31,035 nt of DNA, taken from positions 1-31,035 of the forward strand of contig JAKEIB010000348.1 of the NCBI GenBank assembly GCA_022614705.1, written 5' to 3'. The translations under genes and the position numbers were made by a program. Each line of letters starts with the position of its first letter. Position 1 is the stretch's first letter. Positions 6,632 through 14,608 of the stretch are shown piece by piece. The DNA is from Planctomycetota bacterium. GTDB lineage: Bacteria > Planctomycetota > Planctomycetia > Pirellulales > Lacipirellulaceae. The notes beneath the pieces are model-generated. The model saw only the letters and a program-made list of their open reading frames with translations. It ran no database searches and was not told where the DNA came from.

Positions 6632-8014
6632 GTGGCAAGCATTACCAATGACGGCGGCGGACGAAGACGCATCCAGTTTGTCGACACGGACGGTAATCGC
6701 CGTGCAGTTCGACTCGGCAAGGTCTCGGAGCGAAGGGCCGAAGAGGTCAAGTTCCGTATCGAACGGATCCTGGAGGCTAAGGTCACGGGCTTTGCTATCG
6801 AGGCTGAGACGGCCCGATGGATCGCGGACCTGCCGGACGAGCTCGCCAAAAAGTTCGCCCGAGTGAAGCTCATTCCCGCGCGAACAAACTCAGCGACAAA
6901 ACTCGGGCCCTTCCTTGACGACTTCATGGAGCGGCGAATCGACGTAAAACCGGCGACCAAGGAGATATGGAATCACACCAAGCGAAACCTGATCGGCTGC
7001 TTTGGGCCGGAGCGCGAGCTGCCAAGCATCGGGGAAGGGGAGGCCGAGGACTTCAAGATGTTCCTCGTGGCCCAAGAGTTGGCGTCGACCACGGTCCATA
7101 AGCGGCTGCAGTTTGCCCGCATGTTCTTCCGTGCCGCGAAAAAGAGAAAGCTCATCGAGGAAAACCCCTTCGCCGAAGTTTCATCGAAGGCCGTCGTGAG
7201 CAAAGACCGGCAGCATTTTGTGACCCGCGAAGTCACCGAGCGTCTTTTGGCGATTTCCAGCCTCACATGGCAACTGATTATCTCGCTCGCCCGCTACGGG
7301 GGCCTCCGCTGCCCAAGCGAGGTGCTTTCGCTCCGGTGGGATGACATCGACTGGGACGCTTCCCGAATCGTGGTCCAGAGTCCCAAGACCGAGCACCACG
7401 AGGGGAAGGAGAGCCGTGTCATACCGCTTTTTCCAGAACTCCGGTCGGTCCTGGAGAAAGCAGCGAAGCTTGCTCCGGAAGGCGCAGAACACGTCGTCAA
7501 TGAGTACAGGGCGCAGGCAATTACGGAGAGCGGCTGGCGAAACTGTAACCTTCGGACGCAGTTTGAGCGGATCATCAAGCGCGCTGGCCTGAAGCCCTGG
7601 CCCAGGTTGTTCCATGCCCTGCGGGCCTCGCGCGAGACCGAACTCGCCAAGAACTACCCAATTCACGTGGTCACCGCGTGGCTGGGGAACACGCCCCGGA
7701 TCGCCATCAAGCACTACCTGCAAGTGACGGACGCCGACTTCGAGAACGCCGCGGGCGTGACGACGACGGTTGCCGAATCAGAAAACGGCGCACCGGCCAA
7801 AAGCGGCGCAGAAAGCGGCGCACCGGCGGCGCATTTTCCGGCGCAGCAGGCGCACGCGCCAAATCGCACCATTTCGCAAGCGCAAAAAGAAACCCCTGCA
7901 CGGGCAAGGGTTTATGCGTCGCGAGGCGACTTGGTGCGAAACGGTGCGACAATCAAAAAGCGGAGAGGACAGGATTCGAACCTGCGGAAGGGAATGACCC
8001 CTTCACCGATTTAG
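6632..8014 (+). CDS. Tyrosine recombinase integrase
   Basis: A 460-aa phage-type integrase that would insert and excise the element at tRNA-Ser. The GTG start at 6632 gives the typical N-terminus MASITNDGGGRRRIQFVDTD (arm-binding region). A core-binding SAM-like domain spans about 90-185 and the catalytic domain about 195-370. Catalytic residues visible are R226 (GGLR), K252 (SPKTEH), H328-A-L-R331, W350 in place of the second His (WLGN), and nucleophile Y362 (KHYLQ). After residue 375 comes a low-complexity Ala/Gly/Pro tail (SGAESGAPAAHF). The last codons and the stop are antisense to the tRNA-Ser gene, so the C-terminus is encoded by the attachment site itself. Confidence 0.93.
   Translation: MASITNDGGGRRRIQFVDTDGNRRAVRLGKVSERRAEEVKFRIERILEAKVTGFAIEAETARWIADLPDELAKKFARVKLIPARTNSATKLGPFLDDFMERRIDVKPATKEIWNHTKRNLIGCFGPERELPSIGEGEAEDFKMFLVAQELASTTVHKRLQFARMFFRAAKKRKLIEENPFAEVSSKAVVSKDRQHFVTREVTERLLAISSLTWQLIISLARYGGLRCPSEVLSLRWDDIDWDASRIVVQSPKTEHHEGKESRVIPLFPELRSVLEKAAKLAPEGAEHVVNEYRAQAITESGWRNCNLRTQFERIIKRAGLKPWPRLFHALRASRETELAKNYPIHVVTAWLGNTPRIAIKHYLQVTDADFENAAGVTTTVAESENGAPAKSGAESGAPAAHFPAQQAHAPNRTISQAQKETPARARVYASRGDLVRNGATIKKRRGQDSNLRKGMTPSPI
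7961..8014. other. Probable integration (attachment) site in the tRNA 3' half
   Basis: The integrase frame ends at 8014 inside the tRNA-Ser anticodon region, so at least the 3' half of the tRNA is shared between element and chromosome. Tyrosine integrases of this kind usually recombine within the anticodon or T-arm sequence. The exact crossover core cannot be set because the second att copy is outside the window. Confidence 0.6.
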
Positions 8015-8049
8015 CAAACCGGCGCTTTCGACCACTCAGCCACCTCTCC
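7961..8049 (-). tRNA. tRNA-Ser(GCU)
   Basis: Read on the minus strand from 8049, the acceptor stem GGAGAGG pairs with CCTCTCC at 7962-7968, with discriminator G from position 7961. The D arm (GCTGAGTGGTCGAAAGC), an anticodon arm with loop TTTGCTAAA giving anticodon GCU, a long class II variable arm and the T arm with GGTTCGAATCC are all present. CCA is not encoded. It reads codons AGC and AGU. The mobile element is inserted at its 3' side and preserves the tRNA. Confidence 0.97.
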
Positions 8050-8191
8050 AGGCGCGGACGCGAGGGCACCACGCCTTAGCGTGGTCGGTCGCGGCCGGCT
8101 CAATGTATTTTACGGGCGGGCGCGGGTGTCGCAAGTCGAGATGCGTCGGATGCGAAAGGTTGACGCCGATAAGCGGAATTCGGCTGGATAA

Positions 8192-10738
8192 CTAGCTGCC
8201 TTGTCGGGAGATCGCTTCGGCGCCGGCGACCATGGGAGCCGCGCTCGCTGCCGCCGGCACTTCGGATTCGCTTTCGATTCGCATGTTGTAGAACGAACGC
8301 CACACGAAGTACACGGCCACAAGGAACAAACCGGCCGCCCACGCGAAGCGCCATCCGTCCTTCATCACGATTGCTAGCTCAACCGCCAGCAAGCCGAAAA
8401 GCGTGGTGAATTTTATGATCGGGTTGAGCGCGACGGATGATGTATCTTTGAACGGGTCGCCCACCGTGTCGCCGACGACCGTGGCGGCGTGCAGCGCTGT
8501 GCCTTTCTCGCGAAGATTCACCTCGACGATCTTCTTGGCATTGTCCCAAGCGCCGCCGGCGTTGGCCATGAAGATGGCCTGATACAGCCCAAACGTGGCG
8601 ATCGAAATCAGGTAGCCGATGAAAAAGAATTCATCCAGACAGGCAAACGCCAGCGTGATGCAGAACACGGCCAGGAAGATATTGAACATGCCCTTCTGGG
8701 CGTACTGCGTGCAGATTTCGACGACGCGCTTGCTGTCTTCATTCGAGGCTTTTGTGGCCCCCGCATCGAGTCGAATGCTGGACTTGATGAACTCGACGGC
8801 ACGATATGCGCCGGTAACAACGGCCTGGGTCGAAGCGCCGGTGAACCAGTAAATCACCGCGCCGCCTGAAATCAAGCCGAGTAGAAACGGCGGGTGAAGC
8901 AGCGATAACTTCTCGATCGCCTCGGCATTGGCCAGACCGTTCGTGAGGATCATGATGATGGAGAAAATGAGCGTCGTCGCGCCCACGACGGCCGTGCCGA
9001 TCAGCACCGGTTTGGCGGTTGCCTTGAATGTGTTGCCGGCACCGTCGTTTTCTTCGAGCAGGTGTTTGCCCTTTTCGAAATTGGGCGTGAAGCCGAAGTC
9101 GCGCTGAATTTCCTCCTTGGCGCCTGGGCGGCTGGCGATCGTGGACAACTCGAATATCGATTGCGCGTTGTCGGAAACCGGACCGTACGAATCGACGGCG
9201 ATCGTGACTGGCCCCATTCCCAAAAACCCGAACGCGACAAGGCCAAAGGCAAACACGGCCGGCGCCAACATGACGCCACCGAGTCCCGGATCGCCCGTCA
9301 TGCTAACGCCATAGGCGATGGACATGAGCGCGACGATTGCCAGGCCCATCCAAAAACCGCTGAAGTTGCCGGCCGTCAGGCCGGAGAGGATATTCAGCGA
9401 GGGGCCGCCTTGTCGCGATGATGCGACGACTTCGCGCACGTGCCGCGAGTTCGTCGACGTGAAGACCTTCACGAGTTCCGGAATGATTGCCCCGGCCAGC
9501 GTGCCGCACGAAATAATCGTCGCCAGCTTGAGCCACAACCAGCCGTCGCCGTGCAGATTGCCGATCAATAGCCAGGACGTAATGTAAGTGACCGCGACCG
9601 AGATGCCCGAGGTGATCCAAACGAGCCACGTGAGCGGGCTCTCGAAATCCATCTCGTCGGCGTTTTCGTACTTGGCTCGCGCCCGCGATTGATTCACGGC
9701 GTAGGCAGCGATGCTGGTGATGACCATCATCACGCGCATCATGAAGATCCACACGAGCAGCTTGATCTGAATTGGTACAGCGATGGCTTCGGCAGCGGCT
9801 CGCTGTTCTTCGCTGGCGGTGGTCATCGTTACGCCTTCCGGCAGAAACCGCGGCGTAATGGCCAGCATGATGAACACGATCAGCGCGACGCCGGTGACGC
9901 CGTAAGTCTCGAAGCCGTCGGCCGTGGGACCGACGGAGTCGCCCGCGTTGTCGCCCGTGCAGTCGGCGATGACGCCGGGGTTCCGTGCATCGTCTTCCTC
10001 GATTTTGAAGACGATCTTCATGAGATCGGCGCCGATATCGGCGATCTTGGTGAAGATGCCGCCGGCGATCCGCAGCGCCGCGGCGCCCAATGACTCACCA
10101 ATCGCGAAGCCGATGAAGCACGCGCCCGCGTATTCGCCCGGTACAAACAAGAGAATGGCGAGCATCATCGCCAGCTCGACGGTGATCAGCAGCGTGCCGA
10201 TGCTAATGCCGGCCTGCAGCGGAATTGCGTAAACGGGAAACGGCTTGCCCGCAAGGCTGGCGAATGCCGCGCGCGAATTCGCGTAGGTGTTGATGCGAAT
10301 GCCGAACCACGCGACGCCATAGCTGCCCAAAATGCCGATGACGCTGAAGGCCACAATGACGGCCACGCGTTTCATTTCAAAATCGCGCAGCCAGCCAAAG
10401 TAAACAACGATGACTGCGCCAATCAGCAGCTCAAGAATGACGAGGAACTTGCCCTGCGTAATAAGATACGTCTTGCACGTTTCATAAATCAGTTCCGAAA
10501 TGCTGCGCATCGATGGATGCACGGGGAGGTTCCGCAGCTTGAAGAAGGTCCACAGTCCGAACACTGCGCCGCCCAAGCACACGAACAAACCGCCCACGAG
10601 CAGCGTGCGGCCGCTCATCCCTAAAAACGTCTCCTGTCCAACGTCAGGAAGCACCAATTCCGCTTCGCTTGCGGTAGCGACGGACGCCGAAAGTAACACA
10701 AATAGCGCCGCGGCGCTTGCGAGGATGAAAGAACGCAT
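8192..10738 (-). CDS. hppA: Membrane-bound ion-translocating pyrophosphatase
   Basis: Couples pyrophosphate hydrolysis to proton (or sodium) pumping across the membrane. The ATG at 10738 gives 848 aa; a TTG three codons upstream lies closer to the GGAGG site and is an alternative. A signal-like hydrophobic N-terminus is followed by about 16 membrane helices. The pyrophosphate-binding signature is complete: DDARNPGVIADCTGDNAGD near residue 250, FETYGVT, and later DTVGDPFKDTSS. At the potassium-sensitivity site the sequence is GNTFKATAK. The Lys at the position that is Ala in K+-dependent enzymes points to a K+-independent pump, although the residue three further on is Ala rather than the common Thr. 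It lies alone between tRNA-Ser and holB. Confidence 0.95.
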   Translation of the reverse strand: MRSFILASAAALFVLLSASVATASEAELVLPDVGQETFLGMSGRTLLVGGLFVCLGGAVFGLWTFFKLRNLPVHPSMRSISELIYETCKTYLITQGKFLVILELLIGAVIVVYFGWLRDFEMKRVAVIVAFSVIGILGSYGVAWFGIRINTYANSRAAFASLAGKPFPVYAIPLQAGISIGTLLITVELAMMLAILLFVPGEYAGACFIGFAIGESLGAAALRIAGGIFTKIADIGADLMKIVFKIEEDDARNPGVIADCTGDNAGDSVGPTADGFETYGVTGVALIVFIMLAITPRFLPEGVTMTTASEEQRAAAEAIAVPIQIKLLVWIFMMRVMMVITSIAAYAVNQSRARAKYENADEMDFESPLTWLVWITSGISVAVTYITSWLLIGNLHGDGWLWLKLATIISCGTLAGAIIPELVKVFTSTNSRHVREVVASSRQGGPSLNILSGLTAGNFSGFWMGLAIVALMSIAYGVSMTGDPGLGGVMLAPAVFAFGLVAFGFLGMGPVTIAVDSYGPVSDNAQSIFELSTIASRPGAKEEIQRDFGFTPNFEKGKHLLEENDGAGNTFKATAKPVLIGTAVVGATTLIFSIIMILTNGLANAEAIEKLSLLHPPFLLGLISGGAVIYWFTGASTQAVVTGAYRAVEFIKSSIRLDAGATKASNEDSKRVVEICTQYAQKGMFNIFLAVFCITLAFACLDEFFFIGYLISIATFGLYQAIFMANAGGAWDNAKKIVEVNLREKGTALHAATVVGDTVGDPFKDTSSVALNPIIKFTTLFGLLAVELAIVMKDGWRFAWAAGLFLVAVYFVWRSFYNMRIESESEVPAAASAAPMVAGAEAISRQGS

Positions 10739-10905
10739 CAGAACCAACCGACCTCCAAATCAAGGTGCTCAAAGCGGCGCGGGCCGATGGCCGCAACCTG
10801 TTGAAATCGGCCGATTTGCGGCCGAACGGGCCCGCCCAGATGTGCGAGATTAGACAACTTTAGCACATCCAGGGGGCGGTCGCCTACCGCCAATTTCCAG
10901 CCAAT

Positions 10906-10985
10906 GTAGTCCTCTCGCTCCGTTCGGCTGAGCTCACGGCGGAATCCGCGAGAGGAAATTGCGTCTCGCGGAGCGAGACGCCTAC
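10906..10985. repeat. Composite REP element (GTAG...CTAC)
   Basis: The 80-bp unit starts with GTAG and ends with CTAC. It contains the arms CCTCTCGC/GCGAGAGG and a 9-bp hairpin GCGTCTCGC-GGA-GCGAGACGC at 10961-10981. The CTAC end supplies the TAG stop codon of holB on the minus strand (10982-10984). GTAG-headed palindromes are the hallmark of REP sequences handled by RAYT transposases; no RAYT gene is in this window. Confidence 0.75.
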
Positions 10986-11998
10986 ACAGGCGATAGCCGC
11001 GGCGGCGAGCTTTTTCTCGTTTTTGCGGCTGCCAATTCTTCGCACCAGTTTTGGATCACCATTCCCATGTTGGCGTTGCGGTCCACGTTCTCCAACGACG
11101 CAAGGCAGGCGTCCAAAGCCCGTACGGCGGACTCCGCCGCCACGTCTGAAAACGCTCGCATTTCGGCCCGAAAATGTTCCACCGCGAAGCCGATGATGAT
11201 TCGCAGCCGGTTCCGACGCTGTGCCGGCTCTTTTCCGGCCTCGTCGACGAATGCTTGCACGGAGCGAGCCAGCCGCACGCTTTCGAGCACCGGCGCATTC
11301 AGCTCGTTGAGAAGTTGTCGCCGAAAATCACCGAGTGCGGGATCCGTCATTTGCAACGCGCGCTCGATGCTTCCATCGCTCAGCTCGGCCGCACGCGTCG
11401 CTTGCTCTCGATCCGTACCTAGACCCGTTTCCAACAAAACGCGGGCGACGGTGTCCTGATCCAACGGCGCAAATCGCACGACTTGCGATCGCGAGCGAAT
11501 CGTCGGCAACTGGCGCGACGGACTCGTGCCTATCAAAATGAGCAGCGCGCCCGGCGGCGGTTCTTCGAGCGTTTTCAGCAAGCAATTCGCGCTTGGAATG
11601 CTGAAGTGATCCGCGTCGTCGACAATCGCGATCTTGCGCCCTCCGAAAAATGGTTTGAGCGCGATCCGGTGGCACAAACCCTCTTGGTTGCGATGCTGGT
11701 CGTCGCCGATGAACAGCGAAATGGGTAGTGCCGATTTGTCCGGCGGAAGGCCGATTACGTCGAGGTCCGGATGATTGCCGGCGGCGAAAAGCCGGCACGA
11801 TTCGCATCGACCACACGGCTCAAGCACGACGTCGGCCGCCTCGGTGCACAATAGCGCACGCGCAAGCTCCAGCGCGAATCGCCTTTTGCCAATGCCGGCC
11901 GGGCCAACAAACAAATAAGTGCTGGCCAGCCGGCCGGACGCCAACGCCTGCCGGAACCGGTCAACCACGTCGTCATGTCCAAGAATGCCGCGCCACAT
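10982..11998 (-). CDS. holB: DNA polymerase III delta-prime subunit
   Basis: A clamp-loader subunit of DNA polymerase III, 338 aa from ATG 11998 (MWRGILGHDDVVDRF); the frame stays open for 22 further codons but the homology begins here. It shows the AAA+ Walker A GPAGIGKRR, a zinc-binding CGRCESC stretch, a Walker B-like IVDDADHF, the segment LLKTLEEPPPGALLILIGTS typical of DnaX/HolB, and RSRSQ where DnaX and gamma have an SRC motif. The lack of Cys there is common in delta-prime, which need not hydrolyse ATP. It is cytoplasmic and essential. The stop codon is contributed by a REP element. It is divergent from the zinc-ribbon gene, with about 195 nt between them. Confidence 0.92.
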   Translation of the reverse strand: MWRGILGHDDVVDRFRQALASGRLASTYLFVGPAGIGKRRFALELARALLCTEAADVVLEPCGRCESCRLFAAGNHPDLDVIGLPPDKSALPISLFIGDDQHRNQEGLCHRIALKPFFGGRKIAIVDDADHFSIPSANCLLKTLEEPPPGALLILIGTSPSRQLPTIRSRSQVVRFAPLDQDTVARVLLETGLGTDREQATRAAELSDGSIERALQMTDPALGDFRRQLLNELNAPVLESVRLARSVQAFVDEAGKEPAQRRNRLRIIIGFAVEHFRAEMRAFSDVAAESAVRALDACLASLENVDRNANMGMVIQNWCEELAAAKTRKSSPPRLSPV

Positions 11999-12000
11999 GC

Positions 12001-12026
12001 ATAAAGCCGCGACCGCTGGTCGCGGA
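12001..12026. repeat. Dispersed hairpin, ATAAAGCCGCG family
   Basis: ATAAAG is followed by a perfect 8-bp hairpin, CCGCGACC-GCT-GGTCGCGG, at 12008-12026. Almost the same sequence starts at 24870 at the end of hemG. Here it lies just upstream of the holB start, on the leader side. Confidence 0.55.
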
Positions 12027-12193
12027 CCGATCGGTTCACTTAGCGAACATCCACCGAACCACAATTATTGCCGAGTGCTCGAGCGCTACCAACCCGCCGC
12101 ACTAATATTATTTGGCACTGTTCCCCATTTCATTCGCTGTATACTTGAGCTTATGAGGCGACACGGAGCAAGCAGGTGTCGTAATCGATCACT

Positions 12194-13678
12194 ATGGCAT
12201 CCCTCAATCCAAACGCGGCCCTAGTCGCGTGCCCCAGTTGCGGCGCGGAATACGAGTTTCCAGCGTCAATGGCCGGCAAGCGCGGGCGGTGTGCGAAGTG
12301 CGGCGAGGCGTTCACCGTGCCGGCGGCAGCGAAGGAGCCGGAGCCGCCCGAGGAATTGCCGCAGTACATCGGCGTCGAATGTCATCTTTGCGGCACGCGA
12401 ATGTACGGCGGGCCGGACCAAATCGGAAAGGAGCTGAAGTGCCCCGATTGCGGCGCCCGTACCGTGCTGCCGCGACCGAAGCCGAAAAAGAAAAACATTC
12501 CCGCCGCTTTGGAAGGCGAGCAATACGAGCTGTGGGAGCCCGATGTGCAGCCACTTCCAAGCGAGCTGGCGGCCCATCAGCCGAAGTACATTGCCGTGCC
12601 GTGCCGCAAGTGCGACACGCTGATGTACGCTACGGAGAAGCAGATCGGCCAAACCATCGCCTGCCCCGACTGCGGCCGCAAGCACGTGGTTCCTGCGCCT
12701 GCAAAGCCGAAGCCCAAGCCCTCGCCGCTGGCAAGTGATGTCGAGACGCCGCTGCTCGACCCGGCCAGCGCGCCGACCGAGCGCCCGTCGGCTCTATCGC
12801 CTGAAGTCCGGCGCAAGATCTACGAGGACGAGCGCGACAGCGACTATGGGCGAGCGCTCGAGAAATCGCGGCGCACGGGCAAGCCACTGGAGATCGACGT
12901 CCGTGGCCGGCCGGTCATGCCGCGCTGGCCGCTGGTGACGGGCGTATGGCGAATGATCCTGACCGAGGAAGTCATCTCCCGATGGATTCTCTCATCGATC
13001 GTTCTTGGGTTCGCCGGCCAGTTCCTGGGCGAGGCATTGTTAACGCCCATTCAAGGCATGGCCGAGGCAATCAAGCTGATCTTCACAGTCGTAGGTGGCA
13101 TGTTGGCCGCGCTGTGGCTCGCGATGGTCGCACCGTTCATTGTCGCCATTGTCGGCGAAACCGCGGACGGCCAGGCCAAGCTGCAACAGCCTCCGCGGCT
13201 CATCGCGTTCGACTGGTTCAACGAGTTGTTCAGCGTGGTCATGGCCGCCTCGGTGGCCGGATTGTGTGGACTTGGCGTGTCGCAACTGCTTCGGCTGACT
13301 CCGTTGGGGCCGACGGTCTCGGCGACAATCGTGGCCATGGTGGTCGTGATGGTGCTGCCGTTTACGCTGCTTTCGACGCTGTTGGAAGGCTCACCGTTTG
13401 GCGTCCTCTCGCCCCGGCTCCTCAGCAGCTTGGGGCGGTGCGCCGGAGCCTGGCTGCTATTCTACGTTCAAACATTCGCCCTTGCGGCGTTGGCGGGCGC
13501 CGCCGCCTGGATTCTCTCGCTCGCGATTCAGCCGGCTCGCGAAGGAGCGACTGTACTTTTGTGGTGTCTGGCGCCACTGGGCATTGCAGCATTGTTCATC
13601 GACATGCGCTTGCTTGGTCGGCTAGCGTGGTTGATCAGCGAACGGATGCCGGAAGAAAAAGACGAAAGCGAACCGTGA
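12194..13678 (+). CDS. Membrane protein with three MJ0042-type zinc ribbons
   Basis: A 494-aa protein in two parts. The cytoplasmic N-terminal half has three zinc ribbons: C13/C16 with C33/C36, C63/C66 with C83/C86, and C137/C140 with C157/C160. Each is followed by a V-P strand, as in MJ0042 zinc fingers. A Pro/Lys-rich linker and a charged region follow. The C-terminal half (about 245-480) has six or so hydrophobic helices, beginning with VISRWILSSIVLGFAGQF. Planctomycetes carry many such zinc-finger membrane proteins of unknown role. Sensing, scaffolding or membrane-domain assembly are guesses. It is transcribed towards purQ (convergent, 24 nt between stops). Confidence 0.85.
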   Translation: MASLNPNAALVACPSCGAEYEFPASMAGKRGRCAKCGEAFTVPAAAKEPEPPEELPQYIGVECHLCGTRMYGGPDQIGKELKCPDCGARTVLPRPKPKKKNIPAALEGEQYELWEPDVQPLPSELAAHQPKYIAVPCRKCDTLMYATEKQIGQTIACPDCGRKHVVPAPAKPKPKPSPLASDVETPLLDPASAPTERPSALSPEVRRKIYEDERDSDYGRALEKSRRTGKPLEIDVRGRPVMPRWPLVTGVWRMILTEEVISRWILSSIVLGFAGQFLGEALLTPIQGMAEAIKLIFTVVGGMLAALWLAMVAPFIVAIVGETADGQAKLQQPPRLIAFDWFNELFSVVMAASVAGLCGLGVSQLLRLTPLGPTVSATIVAMVVVMVLPFTLLSTLLEGSPFGVLSPRLLSSLGRCAGAWLLFYVQTFALAALAGAAAWILSLAIQPAREGATVLLWCLAPLGIAALFIDMRLLGRLAWLISERMPEEKDESEP

Positions 13679-13702
13679 ACAACGCGAGCGCCGGTCGCCG
13701 CG

Positions 13703-14551
13703 CTAAAGAAAATACCGCACGGCATTCTGAAACACACGCAGTCCATCGCCCGCGTCGCGCCGCGGCTCGCGCGTCCAGCGCGGGTGCTGTGTGGGGTCGA
13801 CAATGCGCTCCGGATGCGGCATCAACCCAAGCACGCGACCCGTCGCATCGCAAATCCCCGCCACGTCTCCCATCGCACCGTTGGGATTCTCGGGGTACGG
13901 CACTGACGATTCGATTTCGGATTTCGGATTTCGGATTTCGGATTGTTTCGAAAGATCCGCAATCCCGGGTACCCTTTGGGTGCCGCAATCCGCAATTGCT
14001 CGATATTTCAGCACCAATTGTCCGGCCGCTGCCATCTGCTGGAGCACCGCCTCGTCGCGCACCACGAACTTCCCCTCCGCATGCGCCACGGGCAGCTCCA
14101 TTTCTTGAATGCCGCTAAGAAAGACGCACTTGCCCGGTTCGACGCCCACCCGCACCCAACGTGCCTCGAATCGGCCCGAGTCGTTGAGCGTGAGTGTCGC
14201 GGTGGGACCACGCTCATCGGCCGGCGCCAGGAGATTCGTCTTCAACAGAACCTGAAAACCATTGCAGATGCCGAGAATCAAATTGCCCGACTCTCGAAAC
14301 GATTCCAGCGCATTCGCAAGATGGTGTTGAATCTGGTTGCCCAGAATCCGCCCAGCCCCGAGGTCGTCGCCGTAGCTGAACCCACCGGGGATGCACAGAA
14401 CCTGAAACTCGTTAAGCCGCTTGGGCTCATCGAGCATACGGTTTACATGCCAGCGCTCCGGCACACCGCCGGCCAGCGCGAACGCGTGCGCAGTTTCCTC
14501 GTCGCAATTCGTCCCCGGCGCTCGCAACATCAAAATTCGCGGTTGAGCCAT
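13703..14551 (-). CDS. purQ: FGAM synthase subunit PurQ (glutaminase)
   Basis: The glutaminase subunit that supplies ammonia for the fourth step of purine synthesis (FGAR to FGAM). Class I glutamine amidotransferase features are clear: nucleophile C96 in LGICNGFQVL, the catalytic pair H246/E248 in MPHPERIVD, and GGFSYGDDLGAGRI as the oxyanion-strand region. At 282 aa it is longer than usual because residues about 185-213 come from a heptad hairpin element inserted in frame (…SEIRNPKSEI…), just before the conserved NPNGAMGDVAGI. The insertion sits between core strands and probably forms a surface loop. It follows purL with a 57-nt gap on the same strand and is very likely co-transcribed with tyrA-purL. 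Confidence 0.95.
   Translation of the reverse strand: MAQPRILMLRAPGTNCDEETAHAFALAGGVPERWHVNRMLDEPKRLNEFQVLCIPGGFSYGDDLGAGRILGNQIQHHLANALESFRESGNLILGICNGFQVLLKTNLLAPADERGPTATLTLNDSGRFEARWVRVGVEPGKCVFLSGIQEMELPVAHAEGKFVVRDEAVLQQMAAAGQLVLKYRAIADCGTQRVPGIADLSKQSEIRNPKSEIESSVPYPENPNGAMGDVAGICDATGRVLGLMPHPERIVDPTQHPRWTREPRRDAGDGLRVFQNAVRYFL
13913..13998 (+). repeat. Heptad hairpin element with core, inside purQ
   Basis: On the plus strand, four to five copies of the 7-nt unit GGATTTC are followed by a spacer, then AATCCGC units interrupted by a core, GGTACCC-TTT-GGGTGCC, that folds as a 7-bp hairpin. The two flanks are complementary, so the whole forms a long hairpin. It is in frame within purQ, antisense to the element orientation used here. 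Confidence 0.85.
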
Positions 14552-14608
14552 CTTTACTGCCGTTTAGCCGCGCCGCCGAGTCCGCGAGGCGCAGCAAATC
14601 GCGATCGG

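Larger units (their letters stand above)
1..8014. mobile_element. Integrated mobile element (partial, right end at tRNA-Ser)
   Basis: A tyrosine integrase and an excisionase-like gene stand at the right border, which falls inside a tRNA-Ser gene. This is the usual layout of an integrative element inserted in the 3' part of a tRNA. Upstream are a VirD4-like ATPase, a probable replication-relaxation gene, a Mom-like modification gene with a tRNA-like sequence, a DUF488 gene and several small unknown genes. Everything to the right of the tRNA is housekeeping. I found no second copy of the tRNA 3' end within the window, so the other attachment site should lie left of position 1. No relaxase or type IV secretion channel genes are visible here. 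Whether it is self-transmissible or only mobilisable cannot be judged. Confidence 0.75.

Noticed and set aside
7790..7870. Possible separate gene or recombination junction in the Ala/Gly-rich integrase tail
   Set aside because: The frame continues without interruption from the catalytic domain to the tRNA. Low-complexity tails of this kind occur in related integrases.
12946..14118. Plus-strand open frame of 390 codons
   Set aside because: Out-of-frame reading of the zinc-ribbon membrane protein gene continuing antisense through purQ; Arg-rich and without domain character.
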